Source: Psychromonas ingrahamii 37 (GTDB lineage Bacteria > Pseudomonadota > Gammaproteobacteria > Enterobacterales > Psychromonadaceae). From it: a DNA stretch of 64,000 nucleotides. Position numbers and translations under genes: made by a program. Of the stretch, positions 54,873 through 63,223 are shown in pieces. The notes beneath the pieces were generated by a model, which was given only the letters and a program-made list of their open reading frames with translations, did not search any database and was not told the origin of the DNA. How positions within the stretch are numbered: position 1 is the first letter of the stretch; each line of letters opens with the position of its first letter. Location of the stretch: assembly GCF_000015285.1 (NCBI RefSeq), contig NC_008709.1, positions 1,550,001-1,614,000 of the forward strand. Direction: 5' to 3'.

Positions 54873-56444
54873 ATGTCTACAGTGTCCAATGAGCAACGGT
54901 TTGCCTTAGAGTTACGGGGTATCGATAAAAGATTCGGTGCTGTTCATGCCAATAACAATATTGACCTGCAAGTTCCTGTTGGCACCATTCACGGTATTAT
55001 CGGAGAAAATGGTGCGGGAAAGTCCACGTTGATGAATATTATTTACGGATTTTATATCGCTGACGCGGGTGAAATTAAGATTGAAGGCATTCCCCGAAAA
55101 CTGTTAAGTTCTAAGGAAGCAATCAGTTATGGCATTGGGATGGTGCATCAGCATTTTATGTTGATTGACAACTTCAGTGTACTTGAGAATGTGATTTTAG
55201 GGGCTGAAAATGGCCCGTTATTAAAACCCAGCTTAGCAGCGGCCCGCACCGAACTCGAACGTCTTGCCAAAGAATATCAACTTGATGTGCCCATTGATGC
55301 CTTGATTGAAGATTTGCCTGTGGGTTTACAGCAGCGGGTGGAGATTTTAAAAGCCTTATATCGGGGCGCTAAAATTCTTATTTTAGATGAACCTACCGGC
55401 GTATTAACCCCTCAGGAAACGGAACACCTGTTTCATATTTTTGATGCCCTGCGTCGTGAAGGTGTCACTATTATACTGATCACGCATAAATTAAGAGAGA
55501 TTCTGGCGGCGACTGATAATGTGTCGGTTATGCGGCAAGGGGCGATGGTCGCCCATAGAAAAACGGCGGACACCAATAAAGAAGAATTAGCTGAGTTAAT
55601 GGTGGGGCGTAAGGTCAGGTTAAAAGTTGATAAAAAGGTCGCTAACCCTAAACAAATATTATTATCGACTGATCAGCTAACCTACACCGATCAGATGGGG
55701 GTGGATCGACTTAAGTCTGTTTCAATAAACATTAAAGCCGGTGAAATTGTGGGTATTGCGGGTGTCTCTGGCAATGGGCAATCGGAATTAATCAATATGT
55801 TAGCAGGCCTATTGACCCCAACCAGTGGTAGTATCAGCATCGGTAATACTCACATAGATGCCGGTCACCCGGCAACTCCAGATAGTATTCGTCAATTAAG
55901 AGTTGGTCATATTCCTGAAGATAGGCTGACAATGGGCTTGATTAAATCTTTTTCTGCCGAAGAGTCTGCGATTCTAGGTCATCAGAACCAGCCTAAATAC
56001 AATGGTAAGATACTGAATAAATTAAAGGTTATTACTCAGGAATGTACCCGATTAATGAAAGAATGGGATGTTCGTCCGCAAAACCCCAAACTGCGCAGTT
56101 CATTATTTTCCGGTGGTAATCAACAAAAATTGATTATTGCGCGCGAAGTAGACCAAAACCCCAATATATTACTGATTGGCCAACCCACACGCGGCGTAGA
56201 TATTGGTGCAATAGAGTTTATTCATAAACGTATTGTCGAGTTACGTGATAAAGGTAAAGGGATCTTACTCGTTTCAGTGGAGTTGGATGAAATTATGACC
56301 TTAGCTGACCGGATTATTGTGATGTTTGATGGCCATATTGTTGGTGAAGTGAGTGCTGCGCAAGCCAACGAGAAAATTCTTGGCATGATGATGGCCAATA
56401 TTATGCCTGATGAATTACAGGCAACAACAGGAGGCAAGCAATGA
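54873..56444 (+). CDS. Nucleoside ABC transporter ATP-binding protein
   Basis: The 523-residue protein contains two ABC domains in tandem, as in sugar and nucleoside importers. The first has Walker A GENGAGKST, signature LPVGLQQRVEILKA and Walker B ILILDEPTGVLTPQE; the second has a divergent loop GVSGNGQSE, signature FSGGNQQKLIIAREV and ILLIGQPTRGVD. It overlaps the next permease by 4 nt and powers uptake with the two permeases. Confidence 0.92.
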   Translation: MSTVSNEQRFALELRGIDKRFGAVHANNNIDLQVPVGTIHGIIGENGAGKSTLMNIIYGFYIADAGEIKIEGIPRKLLSSKEAISYGIGMVHQHFMLIDNFSVLENVILGAENGPLLKPSLAAARTELERLAKEYQLDVPIDALIEDLPVGLQQRVEILKALYRGAKILILDEPTGVLTPQETEHLFHIFDALRREGVTIILITHKLREILAATDNVSVMRQGAMVAHRKTADTNKEELAELMVGRKVRLKVDKKVANPKQILLSTDQLTYTDQMGVDRLKSVSINIKAGEIVGIAGVSGNGQSELINMLAGLLTPTSGSISIGNTHIDAGHPATPDSIRQLRVGHIPEDRLTMGLIKSFSAEESAILGHQNQPKYNGKILNKLKVITQECTRLMKEWDVRPQNPKLRSSLFSGGNQQKLIIAREVDQNPNILLIGQPTRGVDIGAIEFIHKRIVELRDKGKGILLVSVELDEIMTLADRIIVMFDGHIVGEVSAAQANEKILGMMMANIMPDELQATTGGKQ

Positions 56445-57574
56445 ATGACTCAAAAATACCGGTATGGGTCAATGTGTTTGTCCTGCCTATGGTTAATATT
56501 CTATTAGCCTTTGCATTTTCTGCCATTATTTTTATTGCCGTTGACGTTGATCCTATTGAAGCTGCTCAGGTGATGATCCGCGGAGCTTTCGGGTATCAGG
56601 AAGGTATTGGTTATACCTTGTATTATGCAACTAACTTTATGTTTACTGGGCTTGCCGTGGCAGTGGCTTTCTCTGCTGGCCTGTTTAATATTGGGGGCGA
56701 AGGTCAGGCATATATGGGGGGGCTGGGTGTCGGTATCGCCTGTCTGGCGCTCGACAGCAGTTTACCTTTTTGGGCTATTTTACCTATTACCATGTTTGCC
56801 AGTATGGCTTTTGGCGCATTATGGGCATTGATACCCGCCTATTTACAGGCCTATCGCGGTAGTCATATTGTTATTACGACTATTATGTTTAACTTTATTG
56901 CTGCCTCATTGATGGTTTATTTGATGGTCAATGTGTTTAAGCTTGACGGGCAAATGGCGCCTGTCTCCCGTATTATTGAAGACAGTGCCAAGCTGCCTAT
57001 GTTTCATGAGATGGCGGCCTGGATCGATTGGTCATTTGAATCTTCACCGCTCAATCTGAGCTTCTTTATTGCTTTGGTCTGTTGCCTGTTAGTGTGGATC
57101 TTATTATGGCGCACCCGGTGGGGCTACGCGATTCGCGCCATGGGATCCAGTCCAACGGCTGCTGAGTATGGCGGTATAAATTATAAAAAACTGACGATAA
57201 TAGTGATGCTTATTTCCGGTGCGCTATCGGGTTTGTTAGGTATTAATGAGGTGCAAGGTTATAGCCATCAGTTGAAACTGGATTTTGTGGCAGGTTATGG
57301 TTTTACCGGTATTGCGGTTTGCCTGATTGGCCGTAACCATCCCGTTGGTATTATTCTGGCCAGCTTATTATTTGGTGTTCTTTATCAGGGGGGGGCTGAA
57401 CTGTCCTTTGATTTCCCGAATATCGATAGAGAGATGATTCAGGTCATACAGGCCTTAGTTGTTTTATTTAGTGGTGCACTCGCCTTTATGCTGGTAAAAC
57501 CCACGGAGCATTTTTTTGTCTTTCTGGATAAACGTAAAACATTATCCCTTAAGCAGACAAATCCGGAGACTTAA
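56441..57574 (+). CDS. Nucleoside ABC transporter permease 1
   Basis: The 377-residue membrane protein has about nine to ten hydrophobic segments and the BPD_transp_2 motifs FNIGGEGQAYMGGLG, GALWALIPAYLQAYRGSHIVITTIM and YGFTGIAVCLIGRNHPVG. It pairs with the next permease. The start overlaps the ATPase gene by ATGA. Long N- and C-terminal extensions are normal for this family. Confidence 0.9.
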   Translation: MNDSKIPVWVNVFVLPMVNILLAFAFSAIIFIAVDVDPIEAAQVMIRGAFGYQEGIGYTLYYATNFMFTGLAVAVAFSAGLFNIGGEGQAYMGGLGVGIACLALDSSLPFWAILPITMFASMAFGALWALIPAYLQAYRGSHIVITTIMFNFIAASLMVYLMVNVFKLDGQMAPVSRIIEDSAKLPMFHEMAAWIDWSFESSPLNLSFFIALVCCLLVWILLWRTRWGYAIRAMGSSPTAAEYGGINYKKLTIIVMLISGALSGLLGINEVQGYSHQLKLDFVAGYGFTGIAVCLIGRNHPVGIILASLLFGVLYQGGAELSFDFPNIDREMIQVIQALVVLFSGALAFMLVKPTEHFFVFLDKRKTLSLKQTNPET

Positions 57575-57577
57575 ATT

Positions 57578-58543
57578 ATGTATGAAAATCTGATTTTAAT
57601 CTTAGATGCCACCTTAAGAGTCTCTACTCCTCTGATATTAGCGGCACTGGCAGGGCTTTTTTCTGAACGCTCCGGCATTGTTAATATTGCCTTAGAAGGT
57701 AAAATATTGTTTGCAGCCTTTGCTGCCGCTGCCGCAGCCTCCGTAACAGGATCTGTTTGGCTGGGATTGCTCAGTGCAATAGCTGTTGCTTGTAGTTTGT
57801 CTATGCTGCACGGATTTGCATCTATTACCCACAAAGGTGATCAAATTGTTTCGGGGGTCGCTATTAATATGCTGGCAGTCGGCTTGACGGTTACCTTGGG
57901 TCGTTATTGGTTTGGTCTTGGCGGGCAGACACCTGCATTGCTTGATTCGCAACGTTTTCTGCCGATCACGCTTCCAGGTGCTGACGCACTGGCCGATGTG
58001 CCTGTATTGGGTTTGTTATACAGTGAATTGATATCTGGTCATAATATTATTGTCTACATGGCATTATTGTCAGTACCCATATGCTGGTGGGTGATCTTTA
58101 AAACCCGATTTGGACTGCGCCTTAGAGCGGCAGGGGAAAATCCTCATGCGGTAGATACAGCCGGTATATCAGTTGCCTGGATTCGTTATCGCGCCTTGCT
58201 GGTGGCAGGTCTGTTAACCGGGATTGCAGGGGCTTATTTATCAACGGCACACAGTGCGGGTTTTGTGCCTAACATGAGCGCAGGTAAAGGCTTTATAGCA
58301 CTAGCGGCATTGATTTTTGGTAAATGGCGTCCGGTACCCGTGTTATTTGGCTGTTTACTTTTTGGGTTTTTAGATGCAGTGGCTATCCGTTTACAGGGGA
58401 CTGAACTACCCATTATTGGCGAAATACCGGTGCAGTTAATTGAGGTGTTACCTTATATTCTGACTGTCCTGTTATTGGCTGGTTTTATAGGCCGAGCGGT
58501 GGGCCCAAAAGCCGTTGGTATACCCTATGTGAAGTCCCGTTAA
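57578..58543 (+). CDS. Nucleoside ABC transporter permease 2
   Basis: The 321-residue membrane protein carries LFSERSGIVNIALEGKILFAA, GFASITHKGDQIVSGVAINM and AGKGFIALAALIFGKWRPVPVL, the usual motifs of the shorter permease in BMP transporters. It starts 3 nt after permease 1. Direct repeats follow its stop and probably contain the transcript end. Confidence 0.9.
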   Translation: MYENLILILDATLRVSTPLILAALAGLFSERSGIVNIALEGKILFAAFAAAAAASVTGSVWLGLLSAIAVACSLSMLHGFASITHKGDQIVSGVAINMLAVGLTVTLGRYWFGLGGQTPALLDSQRFLPITLPGADALADVPVLGLLYSELISGHNIIVYMALLSVPICWWVIFKTRFGLRLRAAGENPHAVDTAGISVAWIRYRALLVAGLLTGIAGAYLSTAHSAGFVPNMSAGKGFIALAALIFGKWRPVPVLFGCLLFGFLDAVAIRLQGTELPIIGEIPVQLIEVLPYILTVLLLAGFIGRAVGPKAVGIPYVKSR

Positions 58544-58616
58544 TTATATGCCCCTTATTTTAGAATACGGGAGCTAGAATATGGGGGCATTTAAGTCGTT
58601 TTGAAAAGAGTTGATG

Positions 58617-58691
58617 GTCAGCGGCAGGCGTAACCTTTTAAGCTTGCTATACGACTAAAGCTGAATTAATAACACTGCATACTCTATGCAG
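58617..58691 (+). repeat. 75-bp direct repeat, copy 1
   Basis: The unit begins GTCAGCGGCAGGCGTAACCT and ends CTGCATACTCTATGCAG. It includes a CACTGCAT-ACTCT-ATGCAGTG hairpin that may terminate the transporter operon. Confidence 0.9.
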
Positions 58692-58699
58692 TGTTTATT

Positions 58700-58783
58700 G
58701 TCAGCGGCAGGCTTAACCTTTTAACCTTTTAAGCTTGCTAGAGCGACTAAAGCCGAATTAATAGCAATGCATACTCTATGCAG
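58700..58783 (+). repeat. Direct repeat, copy 2
   Basis: This copy is 84 bp because TTTTAACC is duplicated near its start; the rest differs from copy 1 at only a few positions. The hairpin has lost one arm match (AATGCAT). Confidence 0.9.
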
Positions 58784-58829
58784 GTAGAATCGCCACCAAA
58801 ATATAAGCAACTATTGAGAGAGTGATTTC

Positions 58830-61076
58830 GTGACCCAACAAAAAATTGAATTATTGGCCCCCGGTGGTGATGTAGACGCGATTAAAGCCGCTATTTTGGC
58901 CGGTGCAAATGCCGTCTATTGCGGCTTAGATACTTTTAATGCGCGCAACCGCGCAGCCAATCTTTCATTTGATGAATTAGTCGGTGTGATAGGGCTTGCC
59001 CATCAATACGAGTGTGAAGTTTTTTTAACCTTAAATATTGTTATTTTAGAGCATGAAATAGCCGGTATCGTTAAATTACTTAACCAATTAGTGAATACCG
59101 ATGTAGATGGCATTATTGTTCAGGATTTAGGGGTGTTTAATCTGGTCAAGAAACATTTTCCCAGCCTTAAGATACATGCATCAACGCAGTTGACTACCCA
59201 TAATGAGGGGCAAATATTATTCCTCTCCAAAATAGGCGCAACAAGAGCGAATTTGTCACGCGAATTGAATCTTGGCGAGATAAAAAGTTTAACCACAGTC
59301 GCCCATGAGAACGCCGTGCTGACTGAAGTCTTTGTACACGGCGCGTTATGTATTGCATTCTCCGGGCAATGTTATTCAAGCTCCGTTAGTGTGGGTAATT
59401 CTGGTAATCGTGGTCGCTGCAGTCAGGCATGCCGGGATGAGTATGAAGTCACTGCTGCGGGTAATAAATTCCCACTTAATTTAAAAGATAATTCAGCTTA
59501 TTTTGATCTCCCTGAATTGGTTGATGCAGGGGTTGATTCCTTAAAGATTGAAGGGCGTATTAAAGGGGCTCAGTATGTGCATACCGTGGTTGATACCTGG
59601 CGCCAGCAGATTGACGCGTTTGTAAAAAGCGGTAAACTATTAGACGATGATTCAAGTCTGTATAAAGTCTTTAACCGTGATTTTACCAACTCGTTTTTAA
59701 AAGGTAACCTCACTAAAGATATGTTTATCGATAATCCCCGCGATAATAGTTTTCAGCATGCTAATGATCAAAATAATGCGATATCGGTAGTACAAATCCA
59801 AGAGGTTCAACAAACACTTTCCACGGAAAAAAATGAAATAGGCAGCTTGGTTGCCGAAAAAATAAAACATCTCACTATTGCCAAAACAGCCCTTTCAATG
59901 GCTTTTTCAGCAAAACTGAATAAGCCCTTGGTGGTCACCGTTAAGCGTGATGATAAAATGTTTTTGGTTGAGTCTGAAATGCAATTAATAGCGGCAGACC
60001 AATCCCCTGTTGATCAGGTAGCTATCGAAAAACGCTTTAAAAGTTTTAAAAATAGTGAATATAATCTTCAAGACTTTGATTTTGATGATTTTGATTCAGG
60101 TTTAAGCCTTCCTTTTAAAGAACTCACTAAGATAAAAAATAAAGTGGCTTTTTTATTAAATGATTCAATTGCAATTATCCCGCCAGTGACCTTGCCGGCA
60201 CTTAAAAAGCATCCTAAAAAAGAGGGCAAACCGACCTTATCAATACTAATAAGTAATGAGAAGGATCTGCACCTTTGTGATGTGACCGACGCTGATATCT
60301 ACTTTAAATTACCGGAAAGCTTTAAAAAGAATTGCACTAAGTTTATTAAACTCTTTTTACAAAACCCGAGACTCATTCCCTGGTTTCCGGCAGTATTAAT
60401 AGGTAAAGATTATCTGGAAGCGGTGAAGATTTTAGAGCAGGTAAAACCTCAACGTATTGTGACGAATAATACCGGTGTTGCCTATCAGGCAAATGCGCTG
60501 AATATTGAGTGGATAGCGGGGCCTTTTTTAAATACGACCAATTCTTATGCTCTATTGACGCTGCAGGAAGATCTTAATTGTTCAGGTGCGTTTATTTCTA
60601 ACGAAATTAATCGTAATCAAATTAAAAATATCGCCCGCCCTGAAAACTTTAAACTGTTATACAGTATCTATCATCCGATTTTGATGATGACCAGCCGGCA
60701 GTGTTTCTTTCAGCAAACCGTAGGCTGTAATAAACCCGCCATTGAAGACGGCTGTATGCTCAAATGTGAAAAAGCGACAACCATCACCAATGTAAAAGGA
60801 TTCTCTTTTGCTGTTGATAAACAGAAGGGCGGATACCCGAGTATTTACAATGATGAACAATTCTTAAATTTTGATGTTGTGAGCGATTTTTCCGATTTAT
60901 TCGATGAGTTTTTTATAGACTTAACCGATATTGGTGCAGGCTCAAAAGCGCAGCAGGATAAGGTCGCTTTAATTGGACATTTTGAAAATCTGCTGGCAGG
61001 GGTAGAAGAAGCGCAAGATCAACTTGACCAGAGGGTGACGGTTTCAACCAATGCGCAGTACAGGCAGGGGTTATAA
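58830..61076 (+). CDS. rlhA: Peptidase U32-family protein, RlhA-like
   Basis: The 748-residue protein starts at a GTG (58830, AGAGAG upstream). It has IELLAPGGDVDAIKAAILAGANAVYCGL, IHASTQLTTHNE, and the cysteine cluster GQCYSSSV with RCSQACRDEY, followed by LDSLKIEGRIK-like, the U32 signature for an Fe-S cluster. RlhA hydroxylates C2501 of 23S rRNA in E. coli; this protein is longer and has a large C-terminal half with its own Cys group (QTVGCNKPAIEDGCMLKC). The exact orthology within U32 is not certain. Confidence 0.75.
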   Translation: MTQQKIELLAPGGDVDAIKAAILAGANAVYCGLDTFNARNRAANLSFDELVGVIGLAHQYECEVFLTLNIVILEHEIAGIVKLLNQLVNTDVDGIIVQDLGVFNLVKKHFPSLKIHASTQLTTHNEGQILFLSKIGATRANLSRELNLGEIKSLTTVAHENAVLTEVFVHGALCIAFSGQCYSSSVSVGNSGNRGRCSQACRDEYEVTAAGNKFPLNLKDNSAYFDLPELVDAGVDSLKIEGRIKGAQYVHTVVDTWRQQIDAFVKSGKLLDDDSSLYKVFNRDFTNSFLKGNLTKDMFIDNPRDNSFQHANDQNNAISVVQIQEVQQTLSTEKNEIGSLVAEKIKHLTIAKTALSMAFSAKLNKPLVVTVKRDDKMFLVESEMQLIAADQSPVDQVAIEKRFKSFKNSEYNLQDFDFDDFDSGLSLPFKELTKIKNKVAFLLNDSIAIIPPVTLPALKKHPKKEGKPTLSILISNEKDLHLCDVTDADIYFKLPESFKKNCTKFIKLFLQNPRLIPWFPAVLIGKDYLEAVKILEQVKPQRIVTNNTGVAYQANALNIEWIAGPFLNTTNSYALLTLQEDLNCSGAFISNEINRNQIKNIARPENFKLLYSIYHPILMMTSRQCFFQQTVGCNKPAIEDGCMLKCEKATTITNVKGFSFAVDKQKGGYPSIYNDEQFLNFDVVSDFSDLFDEFFIDLTDIGAGSKAQQDKVALIGHFENLLAGVEEAQDQLDQRVTVSTNAQYRQGL

Positions 61077-61118
61077 AATAATAGCAAACGCATTTAAGAT
61101 GTGAGCTTGCATAACATT

Positions 61119-61143
61119 AAACCAGCGAAAGCTGGTTTTTTTA
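61119..61143 (+). terminator. Terminator of the U32 gene
   Basis: AAACCAGC and GCTGGTTT enclose GAAA and are followed by seven T. Confidence 0.9.
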
Positions 61144-61517
61144 TATCTTAATTTTGCGAAGGCACAGTGTAGAAAAAATAGTTGAGTGCTTGCACCAATT
61201 CCATTCATTAGGTGGTTCTGTTCAGGCGCAGGTAAAGGCATGTAAGCAGAGCATTGATTGCAGTAACTAGTGTCTTAGGACTTGATTTTTTTATACACTT
61301 ACGACTGAATTTCATCATGAATCCTTTAATCGTCAAGGCGATGAATAATTATATTGTGTATGTCAACTTTTTCCGGTTACCACTAATTATAGCTTTTGCC
61401 CGCCCGAAGACGGGATTCCAATTTAGAGTGCCACTTAACCGCGGGATTTTGTGTGTTTTCGGAACTGATCCTTTAGGCTCGGCGCTTGCTAGTCCCTCAT
61501 TACTTTGTTATACCAAA

Positions 61518-61628
61518 AGCATTAAGTTTATGATCACTTGCTTCAAAGGAAAAATTGACGTCCACAAAGGTGTCAGGATAAATTTGAATAGTAAATCTGA
61601 TCTCTGTATTAATGTGTTTGGTATTATT
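61518..61628 (+). pseudogene. Coding remnant related to 21299-21409
   Basis: The 37 codons SIKFMITCFKGKIDVHKGVR and onward share 18 identities with the remnant near 21.3 kb. The surrounding frame changes character on both sides, consistent with a decayed fragment. Confidence 0.4.
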
Positions 61629-61847
61629 AGTAGGAAGCATTCTATGCACCGCAAACAGCGGCAATTGGTGCGCACCTTACGGGTTATTCTATCGCCAATT
61701 TTGCATTTAAAGATTATGAACATATAGTTGTGAAGGTTAGTTGAGGATGGAATAACTTTAGGTATTATGTATAAAAGGTAAAAACACTTTGCCAAAGAAA
61801 GTGGGCAAATCTGATGACTTAATTAATACGTTTGGTATGACAGGCAT

Positions 61848-61870
61848 AAAAAACCATCAATAAGCTGGTT
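61848..61870 (-). terminator. Terminator after the last tRNA-Met
   Basis: On the - strand AACCAGC pairs with GATGGTT around TTATT and is followed by a T run. It is closely similar to the one at 62100-62123. Confidence 0.75.
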
Positions 61871-61956
61871 TATTCTTTTACTTAAATAAATTTAGATTAA
61901 GCTGGAACACCCTATTATTAGTGATCTGCTTTTTCTGTATTTAATTGTTAAGTAAA

Positions 61957-62033
61957 TGGTGGCTAAACCAAGAGTTGAACTTGGGACCCCATCATTATGA
62001 GTGATGTGCTCTAACCAGCTGAGCTATTTAGCC
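61957..62033 (-). tRNA. tRNA-Met(CAT), elongator type
   Basis: Starts GGCTAAATAGCTCAGCTGG and ends with encoded CCA; the anticodon loop is CTCATAA. The anticodon arm (CATCA...TGATG) and D arm match the elongator tRNA-Met of E. coli. It is identical to 62774-62850. Confidence 0.95.
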
Positions 62034-62099
62034 ATTCTTAACTTTACAGTGTAACCTTTGCTGCTGAGGTGTTTTCTTTTGTTATTTTATAAACGACAT

Positions 62100-62123
62100 A
62101 AAAAAACCAGCAATAAGCTGGTT
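62100..62123 (-). terminator. Internal terminator in the tRNA array
   Basis: On the - strand AACCAGC, TTATT, GCTGGTT and then seven T lie between tRNA-Leu (62152-62236) and the last tRNA-Met. Transcripts may stop here before the final tRNA. Confidence 0.8.
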
Positions 62124-62151
62124 GATTTATTCTTTTACCGAGGTAAAAGAG

Positions 62152-62236
62152 TGGTGCGGAAAGAGAGACTTGAACTCTCACACCTTACGATACTAGAACC
62201 TAAATCTAGCGCGTCTACCAATTCCGCCATTTCCGC
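62152..62236 (-). tRNA. tRNA-Leu(TAG)
   Basis: 85 nt with a long variable arm; acceptor GCGGAAA...TTTCCGC, encoded CCA, anticodon loop TTTAGGT. The second copy is at 62584-62668. Confidence 0.95.
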
Positions 62237-62243
62237 TTTAATG

Positions 62244-62318
62244 TGGCTGGGATAAGAGGATTTGAACCTCTGAATGCCGAGATCAAAACCCGGTGCCTTA
62301 CCGCTTGGCGATATCCCA
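62244..62318 (-). tRNA. tRNA-Gln(TTG)
   Basis: 75 nt, acceptor TGGGATA...TATCCCA, encoded CCA, anticodon loop TTTTGAT. Identical to the copy at 62455-62529. Confidence 0.95.
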
Positions 62319-62454
62319 GTTGTTATTTTTAAGAGCTTTCTTCTCTCACTGGTTGCCATTATAAACGACAATTTCCCAGAGATTTAAGAGTTTTCTCTTA
62401 AATAAGTCTAAACTTTTTCAAGTTTTCTAACCCGTTTACACGAATTAGGTGATG

Positions 62455-62529
62455 TGGCTGGGATAAGAGGATTTGAACCTCTGAATGCCGAGATCAAAAC
62501 CCGGTGCCTTACCGCTTGGCGATATCCCA
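62455..62529 (-). tRNA. tRNA-Gln(TTG)
   Basis: Same sequence as 62244-62318, in tandem with it about 136 nt away. Confidence 0.95.
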
Positions 62530-62583
62530 ATTGTTATTTTTAAGAGTTAACTCTCTTTGGTAAATCTTCATATAAATAAAGAT

Positions 62584-62668
62584 TGGTGCGGAAAGAGAGA
62601 CTTGAACTCTCACACCCTTCGATACTAGAACCTAAATCTAGCGCGTCTACCAATTCCGCCATTCCCGC
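62584..62668 (-). tRNA. tRNA-Leu(TAG)
   Basis: 85 nt. It differs from 62152-62236 in the acceptor (GCGGGAA, giving one G-T pair) and in the variable arm, so it is a diverged copy. Confidence 0.95.
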
Positions 62669-62773
62669 ACAGTAGTTTTAAAGTAAATTTATTTTAAACC
62701 AAGATTTAAGTGTTGCACTGTATTGTTAGTGATCTGCTTTCTCTTTATTTAATTTTGTTACTTATAAAGTAAG

Positions 62774-62850
62774 TGGTGGCTAAACCAAGAGTTGAACTTG
62801 GGACCCCATCATTATGAGTGATGTGCTCTAACCAGCTGAGCTATTTAGCC
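62774..62850 (-). tRNA. tRNA-Met(CAT), elongator type
   Basis: First gene of the array in transcription order; same sequence as 61957-62033. Confidence 0.95.
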
Positions 62851-63223
62851 ATTCTTAACTTACATCGTAACGTTTTCTGCCGAAGCCATCGTCGTTTCGA
62901 TGGAGCGCATTATGCGGATATAGGTGATAGTCGTCAACCCATTTCTAAGAAAAAAAGTGATTTTTTTCCTGTTTGCTTGTTTGCTGAGCAAGTTGATCTT
63001 ATTTTAATCAAATACAGCAGTTCATTAGCTGACGTGATTGATAATAATCAAATAATTAAACAGATTAGCGTTAATAAAAAACTTAAAGTGAGTCTCGATG
63101 GCATCATCTTCGCGCGAATATCGGTAATTTTTAATATCAACATCCTTGTTTATTATTCAAAACAGTTTTTTAGGTCTTAAATGGGTAAACTTAATCCTTT
63201 ACCGCTAAGCAATGGACAAATTA
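62851..63223. other. Region between the tRNA array and sbcD
   Basis: It holds the tRNA promoter (62909-62937) and a hairpin GCCATCG...CGATGG (62885-62904). A + strand frame at 62818-63180 overlaps tRNA-Met and is not taken as a gene. Confidence 0.6.
62909..62937 (-). promoter_or_regulatory. Sigma-70 promoter of the tRNA array
   Basis: On the - strand TTGACG and CATAAT are spaced by 17 nt and followed by GCGCTCC, a GC-rich discriminator typical of stringently controlled stable RNA promoters. Transcription starts about 50 nt before tRNA-Met. Confidence 0.8.

Larger units (their letters stand above)
61144..61956. other. Intergenic region with coding remnants
   Basis: About 800 nt. A + strand frame at 61254-61727 has no start signal or family, but its part 61518-61628 is related to the remnant at 21299-21409. 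The terminator of the last tRNA is at 61848-61870. Confidence 0.5.

Noticed and set aside
62818-63180. 120-codon frame on the + strand
   Set aside because: It begins inside tRNA-Met and crosses the tRNA promoter; no ribosome site and no family.
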